Assembly: GCF_021325795.1 (NCBI RefSeq)
Contig: NZ_JAHPZX010000002.1
Span: 744,001-808,000, forward strand
Direction: 5' to 3'
Length of the DNA stretch: 64,000 nt
Origin: Bordetella sp. LUAb4
GTDB taxonomy: Bacteria; Pseudomonadota; Gammaproteobacteria; Burkholderiales; Burkholderiaceae_B
The translations under genes were made by a program, and so were the position numbers. Within the stretch, counting starts at the first letter, position 1; the number at the start of each line of letters is the position of its first letter. The notes beneath the pieces were generated by a model that ran no database searches, was not told where the DNA came from, and saw nothing but the letters and a program-made list of their open reading frames with translations. Shown one piece after another: positions 35,163 to 44,322 of this stretch.

Positions 35163-35243
35163 GGGGACGGTAAAATGGCGGTTTCGCCCCAGCCGGTGAG
35201 GGGATCTGCCCCGGCTTGCGCCCTCTTCCGCTCCGCTATTGCC

Positions 35244-35924
35244 ATGTCTGAATTCGTCCGCCCCAAACTCGATCTGCCTGAAGGACGCCGCAAGGTGCTG
35301 ATGCACTCCTGCTGTGCGCCCTGTTCGGGTGAAGTGATGGAAGCCATGCAGGCCTCCGGCATCGACTACGCCATCTACTTCTACAACCCGAACATCCATC
35401 CGGTAAAGGAATACGAGATCCGCAAGCAGGAGAACATCCGCTTCGCCGAGCAGCATGGCATCGAGTTCATCGATGCCGATTACGACATGGACAACTGGTT
35501 CGATCGCGTCAAAGGCATGGAAGACGCGCCCGAGCGGGGGGAACGCTGCACCGCCTGCTTCGACATGCGCTTCGAGCGTACCGCGCTGTACGCGCACGAG
35601 CATGGCTTCGATACCATCACCAGCTCGCTGGGCATTTCGCGCTGGAAGGACATGAACCAGATCAACGGCTGTGGCGAACGCGCCGCCGCCCGCTATCCCG
35701 AGCTCGTGTACTGGACCTACAACTGGCGCAAGGGTGGCGGCTCGCAACGCATGATCGAAATCAGCAAGCGCGAGAACTTCTACCAGCAGGAGTATTGCGG
35801 CTGCGTCTACTCCTTGCGCGACACCAATCGCCATCGGCGCTCGCAGGGCCGCGACCGCATCTACATCGGTGTGAAGTTCTATGGCCGCGACGGCTTGGTG
35901 AACGAAGAAGACATTCAAGGGTAA
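35244..35924 (+). CDS. queH: Epoxyqueuosine reductase QueH
   Basis: QueH catalyses the last step of tRNA queuosine synthesis, reducing epoxyqueuosine to queuosine, and is unrelated to the cobalamin enzyme QueG. The 226-residue protein has the expected cysteine sets that bind a 4Fe-4S cluster and a nearby metal: [11 protein letters not shown] (Cys23, Cys24, Cys27), [12 protein letters not shown], and YCGCVYS. It also has [16 protein letters not shown] and [14 protein letters not shown] 35244 gives MSEFVRPKL; a longer frame would start inside a region with no similarity. Confidence 0.92.
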   Translation: MSEFVRPKLDLPEGRRKVLMHSCCAPCSGEVMEAMQASGIDYAIYFYNPNIHPVKEYEIRKQENIRFAEQHGIEFIDADYDMDNWFDRVKGMEDAPERGERCTACFDMRFERTALYAHEHGFDTITSSLGISRWKDMNQINGCGERAAARYPELVYWTYNWRKGGGSQRMIEISKRENFYQQEYCGCVYSLRDTNRHRRSQGRDRIYIGVKFYGRDGLVNEEDIQG

Positions 35925-36107
35925 ACCCCGACCGCAAGCGCTTACGACGCTTACGCGTCGGATCTATTGCGCATCTGCCCGCATCTGGCGTCTTTTCGCA
36001 CCGCATCCTCATCGTCGAACGCTACACGCCCGCCTTTGATGTCCATCGCGGGTGTAGCGGGAGCGTACACTCTGGCTGGTTTTTTACGGCTTTTTGATGA
36101 GGATGGA

Positions 36108-37646
36108 ATGAACGGCGCCGAAAGTCTGGTCCATACGCTGCTCAAGAGCGGCATCGATACCTGCTTTGCCAATCCCGGCACGAGCGAAATGCACTTCGTG
36201 TCCGCGCTCGACCGCATTCCCGGCATGCGCTGCGTGCTGGCGCTGGCCGAGACCGTGGTCACCGGTGCCGCCGACGGTTACGCCCGCATGGCGGACCGCC
36301 CTGCCGCCACCCTGCTGCATTGCGGCCCGGGGCTGGCCAACGGCCTGGCCAATCTGCATAACGCGCGCCGCGCCAATTCGTCCATCGTCAATATCGTCGG
36401 CGATCAGGCCACGCATCACCGTCCCCTGGACGCCCCGCTGACCGCCGACACCGAAGGGTGGGCGCGTCCGGTGTCGGGTTGGACCCGTACGTCCAGCACG
36501 GCTGAAACCATAGGCCGCGATGCCGCCGCCGCGGTGCAGGCCGCGCGCACGGCTCCCGGCCAGATCGCCACGCTGATCGCCCCTTCCGATACCTGCTGGA
36601 ATCCCGACGGCGTCGTCGCCGATGCACTGGACGTCCCGCCGGCAGCGACAGTGGACGAAGGCGTGCTGAGCGCCGTCGCGCGCATCCTGCGTACCGGTGA
36701 ATCGGCTGTCTTGTTCATGGCCAATGACGCGCTACGTGAAGCGCCGCTGGCCGTGGCCGGCCGCATTGCCCAGAAGACCGGCGCGCGCCTGATGGCGCCA
36801 ACCTCCAATCGCCGCATCGAACGCGGGGCTGGACGCGTGCCTGTGGCGCGCCTGCCTTACGCCATCGAGCCTGCACTGGCGGCGCTCAAGGGTACCAAGC
36901 ATCTGATCCTGGTCGGTTCCAAGGCACCGGTAGGTTTCTTCGCCTATCCCGACAAACCGGCGCTGCTCTACCCCGAGGATTGCCAGATCCACGTTCTGAG
37001 CCGTCCCGAACAGGACCAGGGCGACGCGCTGGCTCGCCTCGCCGACATGCTGGCCGCGCACGAAGCGGCCCCCGTGGCGGAACGCGTGATCGTGGAACCC
37101 GCACGGGGCACCGTCACGTCGGAAGCGGTGGCGCAGACCGTCACGGCCCTGCTGCCCGATAACGCCATCGTCATCGACGAAAGCGTGAGTTTTGGCCGTG
37201 CCTTCTATCCCGGCACGGTCAACGCCGCGCCGCACGACTGGCTGCAGATCACCGGCGGCGCCATAGGCAATGGCCTGCCCCTGGCCACGGGCGCGGCGAT
37301 CGGCGCGCCGGGCCGGCGCGTCGTGTCGCTGCAGGCCGACGGCTCGGCCATGTACTCCTTGCAGTCCTTGTGGACGCAGGCGCGCGAGCAGTTGGACGTC
37401 ACCACCGTGATCCTGGCCAATCGCAAATACGCCATCCTGATCGGCGAGCTGGCCGGCGTCGGCGCGGAAGCGGGCAAGACCGCGATGAACATGCTGGACC
37501 TTACTCGTCCCACGCTGGATTGGGTCAAGCTGGCCAATGGCATGGGGGTGGAAGCCGCCCAGGCGCAGAACATGGAACAGTTCGCTGACCTGCTGGTCGC
37601 GGCGAACAAGCGCAAGGGACCTTTCGTCATCGAACTGGTGATTTGA
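36108..37646 (+). CDS. ThDP-dependent acetolactate synthase/benzoylformate decarboxylase-like enzyme
   Basis: This is a 512-residue thiamin-diphosphate enzyme of the IlvB-like family. It has the catalytic Glu48 (VLALAETVVTGAADGYARMADRPA), the middle domain, and a cofactor region reading QADGSAMYSLQSLWTQARE followed by VILANRKYAIL. The usual GDGS is ADGS here, and the second Asn of the classic motif end is Arg (ANRKY). I believe this subgroup commonly has those forms. No small regulatory subunit is adjacent, so branched-chain synthesis is unlikely; a 2-oxo-acid decarboxylase or ligase role is more plausible. ATG 36108 follows GAGGATGGA. A terminator follows. Confidence 0.85.
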   Translation: MNGAESLVHTLLKSGIDTCFANPGTSEMHFVSALDRIPGMRCVLALAETVVTGAADGYARMADRPAATLLHCGPGLANGLANLHNARRANSSIVNIVGDQATHHRPLDAPLTADTEGWARPVSGWTRTSSTAETIGRDAAAAVQAARTAPGQIATLIAPSDTCWNPDGVVADALDVPPAATVDEGVLSAVARILRTGESAVLFMANDALREAPLAVAGRIAQKTGARLMAPTSNRRIERGAGRVPVARLPYAIEPALAALKGTKHLILVGSKAPVGFFAYPDKPALLYPEDCQIHVLSRPEQDQGDALARLADMLAAHEAAPVAERVIVEPARGTVTSEAVAQTVTALLPDNAIVIDESVSFGRAFYPGTVNAAPHDWLQITGGAIGNGLPLATGAAIGAPGRRVVSLQADGSAMYSLQSLWTQAREQLDVTTVILANRKYAILIGELAGVGAEAGKTAMNMLDLTRPTLDWVKLANGMGVEAAQAQNMEQFADLLVAANKRKGPFVIELVI

Positions 37647-37671
37647 TTTGTAGCCCGGCCTGCCGCCGCAC

Positions 37672-37703
37672 AGCCCTCACGCATCACGCGTGGGGGCTTT
37701 TTT
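37672..37703 (+). terminator. Intrinsic terminator after the ThDP enzyme
   Basis: An 11-bp stem (AGCCCTCACGC 37672-37682 with GCGTGGGGGCT 37688-37698, one T-G pair) with a five-base loop is followed by six T on the plus strand. Confidence 0.9.
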
Positions 37704-38073
37704 CTGCGCCGTAGCCAATCCTCAGTGCCGTGCCCCTTGGGCGCGGTGGTCCGGCTAGCCAAAACCGCGAGGGAGAGAATCAGTTGCGGGTCGTCTCGTG
37801 CATCTGGCCGACGAATCCCTGCAGATCTCCCGCGCCGGCGTCGGTAATCGCCCAATAGTTCATCCCTCGCGCCGCAACGCCCTGAAGTGTCTTGCATTCG
37901 GGGGCGCCGGAACCCTCTTCACCCTGACGGGTGGCGTGCTTGTTCCCGTCGATCTGGCGCTGCACCGAATTGCACACAGTACCCGGCGAACATGATGTCT
38001 CGGATGCCGGCGGAGTTGAATACTTCAAGCGCTTCGGCAAGGCGTCGACCAGCAGGGGCTATTACAGCTTCGA
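37704..38073. other. Eroded intergenic stretch
   Basis: About 370 bp with no intact gene. It contains the probable anti-sigma-factor tail listed separately (37780-37905) and otherwise only short overlapping frames that change reading frame and match nothing I recognise. It begins right after the terminator that closes the conserved housekeeping region. Confidence 0.55.
37780..37905 (-). pseudogene. Possible C-terminal remnant of an anti-sigma factor
   Basis: The minus-strand frame ending at 37780 reads LQGVAARGMNYWAITDAGAGDLQGFV. It resembles the ending common in membrane anti-sigma factors, where a region of the form RDGxxYWAVSDL..AELxxF closes the protein. No zinc-finger HC2 domain, membrane segment or sigma gene lies upstream in any frame, so only a tail would survive. 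This is recognition by pattern only and could be chance. Confidence 0.3.
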
Positions 38074-38700
38074 TCACCAGGGCGTGCACTTCGTTGTGTT
38101 GATCAACGTCCTGAAGATCGCTTCCTGCCAAGTGTCCTGTAGTCCGAGGAAGTCGAGGATGTATGGGTCGCGCATCACCAGTGCCGGAGTCATTCGCTGC
38201 GCATCACGCAGAGTTGCCAGCTCCTGCGCGATCGTTTCGTCCGGTTTTCGGGATAACGCCGTGCGTTCGTATAGCATCGAGTCGATGCGTTCGCGCAGCG
38301 TTCTTACGCTCCAATGTTCCGCACTGGCCATGTGCGCGTAGTAGTCTCGCTGGAGTGGATCTTTCAGCGGTAGCAGCGTCACGAAATGCGACCAGCTCAA
38401 TTGTCGTGACAGTGTCACGACAATTGGTTCGTCTGGATAGTTGACAGCGAACTGCACCATGCGGCGCGGATTCTTGTCGGCAAAGCTGCGCCCGTAACTA
38501 AGGGTGAGCTGTTCGGCCAAATTCGGCAGAATCTCTTCACCATATCCGGCCCGCTGCCCGGCAAGAACTTCCTTATGGATACGGTGACCGATGCGCCAGA
38601 ATAACAGCGTCAGTTCAACATTGACCGCCATAGTGGCACGCTGCCGCGACGCATCGATCAGTGCTCGAATGTCGACTAGAAGCGTCGGCGACGCTGCGGA
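38074..38700 (-). pseudogene. Truncated DUF1016/YhcG-type nuclease gene
   Basis: The frame matches the N-terminal domain of YhcG/DUF1016 proteins: LLVDIRALIDASRQRATMAVNVELTLLFWRIG, SWSHFVTLLPLKDPLQRDYYA, WSVRTLRERIDSMLYERTALSRKP and DPYILDFLGL. The family consensus then continues into a PDDEXK nuclease domain, but here the match stops at about 38120 and a 14-residue unrelated tail ends at 38074. The catalytic half is gone. No clear start codon precedes the conserved part. Such genes are often mobile or defence-associated, which suits a recombination junction next to the T6SS block. Confidence 0.8.
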
Positions 38701-38816
38701 TGAGGTGATAGTTCCTTTGCGCTTGGTCCTACTCGTGCGTAGGCATCCACTGGCAACCACGTGTCGCCGCTGCGGCGCAGGCCAGCGGCACGCCGCAGTA
38801 GAGCCCGAGGGCAACG

Positions 38817-38849
38817 AAAAAGGCCCCGGGGTGAGGGAACCCCGGGGGC
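38817..38849 (-). terminator. Intrinsic terminator, likely the end of the T6SS minus-strand operon
   Basis: An 11-bp perfect stem (GGCCCCGGGGT 38822-38832 with ACCCCGGGGGC 38839-38849, one end mismatch) and a 6-nt loop is followed on the minus strand by five T. It is the first strong terminator past the tssL stop at 39115, about 265 bp downstream. The interval 38850-39114 contains no recognisable gene. Confidence 0.8.
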
Positions 38850-39114
38850 ACAGGATAGTCGCGTAGCTGCCGCAGCAGCAGGCCAACGCGACTGCGATTC
38901 ATGAACACGCTACGGAGGAGAGCACAATCGCCATGAATCGCGTGCTGCCATGAAACCACGTGTGCTCTTCTCGACACATGAGAAATTTCTGGGTTAATGC
39001 ACACTTGCCCGCTCCGAAATCTGATTCGCAACGAGGATTTTTCCCACCCAGATAAACAACAATTAAAAATCACGCTCGCAGATTGATGCCGGATCACGAG
39101 ATTGTCCGTCGATA

Positions 39115-40380
39115 TCAGGTTTGCGAAGCAGGGCCGATCACCGTCACCTCAACGCGCCGATTTCGCATGCGGCCCTGCGTCGTGCTGTTGTCGGCGAGCG
39201 GCGCGACATCGCTATTCCCTGCCACTCCGACGTTCTGTTTTGGCACGCCAGCCGCGATAAGTATCTGTTCCACCTGTCGGGCGCGCTCCTCCGATAGAAT
39301 TTGATTCGAGCGATGCGGCGTGCCGGTTACCGGCGCGCTATCGGTATAGCCGACAACGCGCACCATCGCGCCAGGTACGGCCGTCTCAAGGAGCCGCCCG
39401 ACCGAGGCAATGATCGAAGCGCCCCAGGGCGCGAGCGTTACATCTCCGGACGCATACATGCCGTTGAACCTCAGCGTGAGCGCGTTGCGCGTCGGATCAA
39501 GGCTCAGTTCGACATTTCCCGCGGCGACCTCGTCTCGCAGTTGTTCGTTCAGTTGTTGGGCGAGCGTGTCGACAGGCGGCACAGGGATCACCGCATGTGC
39601 AGGCGGTGGCTGAATTACCCGGTTGACGCTGGCGTAGCTGCCGGCGCCGAGCAATAACGCCAGACTTAACGCCAGGCACGTTTTCAGCCCCTTTCGCTGC
39701 GCCGGTGCAGGCGTGGGTCCCAAGCGTAACCATGGATCCCGCACCCGTAGCGAAGGTGCAACGGGGCCTACGACAGGCATCTGCATCGGTAGATCAAAAG
39801 CCCTCGGATCCTGTCCACCAGTCGCGACCGCGCTGTACACCCGCCCCCGGACACGCTGCAAATGCGCATCGCCCCCACGCTCGAACCGGTACTTCCCCCG
39901 AAAGCCGAAATCAAGAATGACCTGGAATAATTCCAGCAGATCGAGATTTTCTTGCGGCGCACGCAAAGCCTCGCCTATGAGTTCGAATACCCGATCGCCC
40001 CCTTGACGGTCGTGGCCCAATGCCACCGCCAGGCTGTTCGTCTCCCAGTCGAACCCACCCCCCTCCGGACTGGCGCGCGCAATGGCTTCATCGAGCCCGG
40101 CGCAAAGAGAATAGCTCGCGGCCTGTACATGGCCAGGAGGCAACCGCAGCTCGCCACACACGCGCGTGAAAAAGCGCAGCTCATTTTCCAGCCGCTCATG
40201 CCAGCGGGCAGCCGCGCCAAAATCGATGAGTTGGGGGATGGCGGCGAGTACGCTCAGCGCCGGGCGCGCCGCCTCGAGCAGCGGATTGACGGCGCATTGC
40301 GCGGTCCTGACTCGTACTGCAAGTGGCTGGATACCTGGCAAGCCGTTTTGACTACGCAAGCCATCAGTCAATGTTGTCAT
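39115..40380 (-). CDS. tssL: T6SS TssL (DotU) with C-terminal OmpA domain, copy 1
   Basis: TssL is an inner-membrane component of the T6SS membrane complex. This 421-residue form has a cytoplasmic DotU domain (NPLLEAARPALSVL, ASYSLCAGLDEAIA, DLLELFQVILDFGFRGKYR), a transmembrane helix near 230-250 (CLALSLALLLGAGSYASV), and a periplasmic OmpA-type peptidoglycan-binding domain (ASGDVTLAPWG, VVGYTDSAPV, RMRNRRVEVTV). It starts 13 bp after tssM and is the last gene of the minus arm. The second TssL upstream of tssM has the same layout but a clearly different sequence, so this is not a recent duplication. Confidence 0.92.
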   Translation of the reverse strand: MTTLTDGLRSQNGLPGIQPLAVRVRTAQCAVNPLLEAARPALSVLAAIPQLIDFGAAARWHERLENELRFFTRVCGELRLPPGHVQAASYSLCAGLDEAIARASPEGGGFDWETNSLAVALGHDRQGGDRVFELIGEALRAPQENLDLLELFQVILDFGFRGKYRFERGGDAHLQRVRGRVYSAVATGGQDPRAFDLPMQMPVVGPVAPSLRVRDPWLRLGPTPAPAQRKGLKTCLALSLALLLGAGSYASVNRVIQPPPAHAVIPVPPVDTLAQQLNEQLRDEVAAGNVELSLDPTRNALTLRFNGMYASGDVTLAPWGASIIASVGRLLETAVPGAMVRVVGYTDSAPVTGTPHRSNQILSEERARQVEQILIAAGVPKQNVGVAGNSDVAPLADNSTTQGRMRNRRVEVTVIGPASQT

Positions 40381-40393
40381 TGTGCGCGCACCT

Positions 40394-43300
40394 CTATTGC
40401 AATGCCGAAGGTTGATACCCAGCGTCGGCCCGTGCAGCCGACGCCAGGTTGCTGGTAGTCAGTCCAGACAAGGGCACCGTGCTCGGACACCTGAAGGCGC
40501 TGAGCACATCACTTGTCAGAGGATTCGCCACGCTTCCGGGGCTGGAGATGTCCAGCGCGGCCTCACGACCGTCGAAACTGAACGCGACGCGTGTGCGGCC
40601 CGCCGTTCCCGACGCTATTACGCGGCCCTTCTGCATCAAGCGCAACATTGCCCACGGACCATCAACCTGGATCGTCGACGTGTCCGGCTGGATACGCGGA
40701 CTCGCCGTGATCTCCGCGTGAACGCCTCCGCGCGGCCCCGGCCAGGTCACAACAAAAGGCTCGACCGGGCCGTGCTGGTAAAGCGTCGTCTGGCCATCGA
40801 TGTCCACGGAAAGGCTGGTGATCGTGGGATCCAACTCCGGTATGCGAATATCGGCCTTCCAAGCCAACTGCTTGTGGTCGCTATCGTTGAAGAAGATGTC
40901 GCGAATGGCCTTAGCATGTTCAAAAGGCTCCAGGTCCGGCCCGCGTACAGGCTCGGTCGCCCCCGGTAAGATCCGATAGCGCCACGGCTTCACGGCGGTG
41001 TCGACATATGGCGCCAGCGTATTGACGAAGAAATCATCAATCACTCCGCCCTGCGCGAACACACGAGTGAAATCGTCGACGCTGACATCGCGGCTGCTGT
41101 CAGCGTCGAAAGGATAATTGCCGTCGATCGCCAGCCGGCACGTGTCGCCGACCATCGCCTGCATCTGCCGTGACAACAACTGTCCCATCCCCTGGCTAAC
41201 CTCGTGCGAACCGTCAGCAGCCAATCGCAGCAACACTGCTCGAAACGGCGCGGGCATTGTCTCGGCCGTCAGCTTGAGTCTCTGGGCGACGTCATTGGCC
41301 GGCGGCATGCTGTCGTTCGCAAGCGCGCTATCTGAAACCGTAAGTGTGGTGTAGTACTCGTTCAGTAAACTGACGATGCCATCCAGACGCGTTTTTTCGT
41401 CCTGCCGGCTGGTCGATCTTCCATCTGCCTGAACATCCGCGTTGCCCGTGACCACCTCGCGCAGAGCCGCGAAACGGCTATCGACCAATTCACGCTCTAT
41501 CCGCTCCGCTGCGTGGATGGGCAGCGCGACATCATGTTCGGCCGCCTGTTTGCCTGCCCGGCGCAACACTGAATTATCCGGACCCAAGACGGTCTGAGTA
41601 AGCGTCGTTTCGCGCACCGCCGCGCGTGCGAGCCGTGCCAGCGGCGAATCGGGTGCCGCGAAACCACGCAATACCTGAAGGTTGAACGCCAGACTCGTAC
41701 CGCTCACCGTCTCGATGTCATTCAGAAAGGCGTCCCACTGTTGGGTGTACTCCTCCAGATACTCACGACGGACCGCTTCCGTCAGCGCGTCATCCGCGCG
41801 TTCCTCCCCCGGCAACTCCGCTTGAATCGCATTGGACAAGCGGGTGGTGTCGGAACGACCCATTACCCACGCATCATCGGCGCGCGCAACCCGGATGAAA
41901 TGCGCTAGACGCTTGTCGAACAGCTCCCGGTAGCCTTCAAGCGTAAACAGTCCCGGCACGCCTCGGGAAAGTGGTTGGCCGCTGGCGCGCGTGAAAGCCT
42001 TGCCCGCCTGCGGACCCACCGCGCGCAGAAGCGTGAATTGGTCGGGTTCATCATTCAGCATCGCGGCCTTCGCCCGCTCATACAGACGATCCGTGGCATT
42101 GCTACCGTCCAGAAACGCCCTGGCCTTCTGCACCAGCGCATCGTCACGTACCAGCGGTGACTGCACGATGCGCTCGCCAGAGAAAAGATGCCGTACATGT
42201 TCGATCATCGAGGCGCGCCCGCCGAACACCGTCGCGCTATCGGTCCTTGTCCAGTCCTCCAGCACCCAGGCTCTGACCTCGGCGGCGTCGAATCTCGCCT
42301 TGTCGTGGAGCATGAGGTAAACCCGCAATGTGTCGTAAGTGGACTTCGTGTCCTTTCGGGCCATGGCCTTGGACAGGGCATCCTCCATCCGCCGCGCGAT
42401 TTGCGGCAACAGCAGGTTGTCCTCCACCGCTTCGTAGGTATGGTGGCTTGCCGCCACGACCGAGGGCGGGGTGTACAGCCCGAAACGCCAGTCATATGCC
42501 GGTGCATCCAGATCCAGCCCCGGCGATGATGGCAGCGCGAGCGTTTCAGCCAAGGTTTCCGGCACCGCCGCCAAATCCGGGCCCTTATAGGTCTGGGCAA
42601 CGCGTGCATCGAGCGCCTGAACCTTGGCGCCCATGGTATCCAGATAAGCGCTGTTATTGCCGAAACTCGCGCGCAGACCCAATGCCAGCGATACGAACAG
42701 GAGCAGCGCCAGGGTATGGCCCAGCAGACGCACGATACGGTAGCGATACTCCCAACGCAGATTAGGACTGACCAGGTTTGCCTCGGGCAAAACGATGCGG
42801 CGGAACAGGTCATGCAGGAAAAAGCTTTTGTTATGGGTTTCGCCGCGCACTGAACCGGTCAGCATCTGCGTATGAGCGGACGCCAGGCGCTGCATGACCG
42901 TACGAGCTTCGGACACAAGCTCACCGCCCCCTTGCCGGGCGCTGGTGAAATACACGCCACGCAATGTCGAGTGAAGCTGGGTGTCGTCATAACGCGAGTC
43001 GAGGAATACCCGGTCGATAAGCTCGACAATGGCCGCACGCAAGGCCGCGAACTCCTCTGGAAGCGCAGCCAGCTTGCGCCGCGTGGACGTGTCGTACTCG
43101 TCTTGCAGATGGGTATCGGTCGACCGGGCAAGGCGTTGCGCGAGTCTCGTGAACTCCTCGTGACAGCGGGCCCTGATGCCTTCCTTAATGACCGTGTCCT
43201 TCCCTTGCGGCAGGGTGAATCCCCACGGCTGCGCCCGGCCTTCGGCGGTGAGCGCGCCAAAGTACTCGGCGAACCCCGTCAACCGATCCATTTTCGTGAT

Positions 43301-44308
43301 GATCAGATAAACGGGGAAGCGAATACCGAGTTCGCGCCGTAGATCGGCGAGCCGGGCACGCAATGCGGCGGCTGCGGCATTGCGCGCACCTTCATCCGTG
43401 CCGACCAGGGTGGCGAGATCGACGGTCAATAGTGCGCCATTGATCGGCGTCCTGGGGCGGTGACGGCGCAGCAAACCGAGAAATCCCATCCATTCGGCAC
43501 GGTCGACATCATGTCGGATTCCTACGTCGATATCCTCTGATGTCGAGAATCCGTGGCGGGTGTAATAGCCGGCGGTATCGATCAAGACCGCTTCGTTGGT
43601 CAGCCACCATTCCACGGCGGCCGCATCGCTTGAAACCCCACCAGCCGCGCGCTGCATTTGTTCCGCCACCGGAAACGACAGACCACCATTGAGCAGCGCA
43701 CTGGTTTTGCCGGACCCATGGGCGCCCAGCGTGAGATACCAAGGCAGTTCATATAGGTAGCGTTTCCCCTGAAACAACTTGCCCACGCCGCCGGCGCCCG
43801 TACGCATCGATTTGAGGCGAGCAAGCATATTAGCGAGGCTAGCCTGCACACTGAGCAAGCGAGGGGCCGCGGGGGACTGGCTCTTGCCACGGCCGAAGCG
43901 CAGCACTTTCTTCAGGAACTCCTCGTCATCGCGCAGATTGCGCCACAGACAGAACATCCAGAAGAGGACAAAGACAGCTACCACCACCGCGATCGTACCA
44001 ATGCGAACTGAAATCGGCGCGAAGGGCACCACCGTACCGAAGGAAAGCAGCGGTGCCGCGTACCAGATCAGCAAGCCCAACAATGCGACGAACACAACGC
44101 TCGTAGACCACGCCACCAGCCATAGCAGAACGCCAGTAAGCAGCAAGGCAATAAGCAGCACGCGCATCCACACTTCGGCAAGCGGTTTGAGTCCACCGAA
44201 GGCGACAAATGGACCTAGAAACCAGATCAATGACGCGAAAACGATAAGAGCAAGAAACGCGAGAAACTGGCGCGATATCAGAAACGATAGAAATTCGAAC
44301 TTCTTCAT
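40394..44308 (-). CDS. tssM: T6SS membrane complex protein TssM (IcmF)
   Basis: TssM spans the inner membrane and periplasm, joining TssL to the lipoprotein TssJ. The 1304-residue protein has N-terminal transmembrane helices (about 13-35, 48-85 and 102-122), then a cytoplasmic NTPase-like domain with Walker A GAHGSGKT at 195-202 and DTAGYYTRHG. A further membrane segment lies near residue 520-540 (LGHTLALLLFVSLALGLRA). The long periplasmic part ends in a beta-sandwich (VTWPGPRGGVHAEI, GPWAMLRLMQKG). The start ATG follows a run of alternating A and T. Its stop is 13 bp before one tssL and its start 14 bp after another. Confidence 0.96.
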   Translation of the reverse strand: MKKFEFLSFLISRQFLAFLALIVFASLIWFLGPFVAFGGLKPLAEVWMRVLLIALLLTGVLLWLVAWSTSVVFVALLGLLIWYAAPLLSFGTVVPFAPISVRIGTIAVVVAVFVLFWMFCLWRNLRDDEEFLKKVLRFGRGKSQSPAAPRLLSVQASLANMLARLKSMRTGAGGVGKLFQGKRYLYELPWYLTLGAHGSGKTSALLNGGLSFPVAEQMQRAAGGVSSDAAAVEWWLTNEAVLIDTAGYYTRHGFSTSEDIDVGIRHDVDRAEWMGFLGLLRRHRPRTPINGALLTVDLATLVGTDEGARNAAAAALRARLADLRRELGIRFPVYLIITKMDRLTGFAEYFGALTAEGRAQPWGFTLPQGKDTVIKEGIRARCHEEFTRLAQRLARSTDTHLQDEYDTSTRRKLAALPEEFAALRAAIVELIDRVFLDSRYDDTQLHSTLRGVYFTSARQGGGELVSEARTVMQRLASAHTQMLTGSVRGETHNKSFFLHDLFRRIVLPEANLVSPNLRWEYRYRIVRLLGHTLALLLFVSLALGLRASFGNNSAYLDTMGAKVQALDARVAQTYKGPDLAAVPETLAETLALPSSPGLDLDAPAYDWRFGLYTPPSVVAASHHTYEAVEDNLLLPQIARRMEDALSKAMARKDTKSTYDTLRVYLMLHDKARFDAAEVRAWVLEDWTRTDSATVFGGRASMIEHVRHLFSGERIVQSPLVRDDALVQKARAFLDGSNATDRLYERAKAAMLNDEPDQFTLLRAVGPQAGKAFTRASGQPLSRGVPGLFTLEGYRELFDKRLAHFIRVARADDAWVMGRSDTTRLSNAIQAELPGEERADDALTEAVRREYLEEYTQQWDAFLNDIETVSGTSLAFNLQVLRGFAAPDSPLARLARAAVRETTLTQTVLGPDNSVLRRAGKQAAEHDVALPIHAAERIERELVDSRFAALREVVTGNADVQADGRSTSRQDEKTRLDGIVSLLNEYYTTLTVSDSALANDSMPPANDVAQRLKLTAETMPAPFRAVLLRLAADGSHEVSQGMGQLLSRQMQAMVGDTCRLAIDGNYPFDADSSRDVSVDDFTRVFAQGGVIDDFFVNTLAPYVDTAVKPWRYRILPGATEPVRGPDLEPFEHAKAIRDIFFNDSDHKQLAWKADIRIPELDPTITSLSVDIDGQTTLYQHGPVEPFVVTWPGPRGGVHAEITASPRIQPDTSTIQVDGPWAMLRLMQKGRVIASGTAGRTRVAFSFDGREAALDISSPGSVANPLTSDVLSAFRCPSTVPLSGLTTSNLASAARADAGYQPSALQ

Positions 44309-44322
44309 ATATATATCCTGGC

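Noticed and set aside
38729-38902. A short minus-strand frame (MNRSRVGLLLRQLRDYPVPPG...) near the T6SS end.
   Set aside because: Its middle is translated from the terminator palindrome at 38817-38849, so it is not a credible protein.
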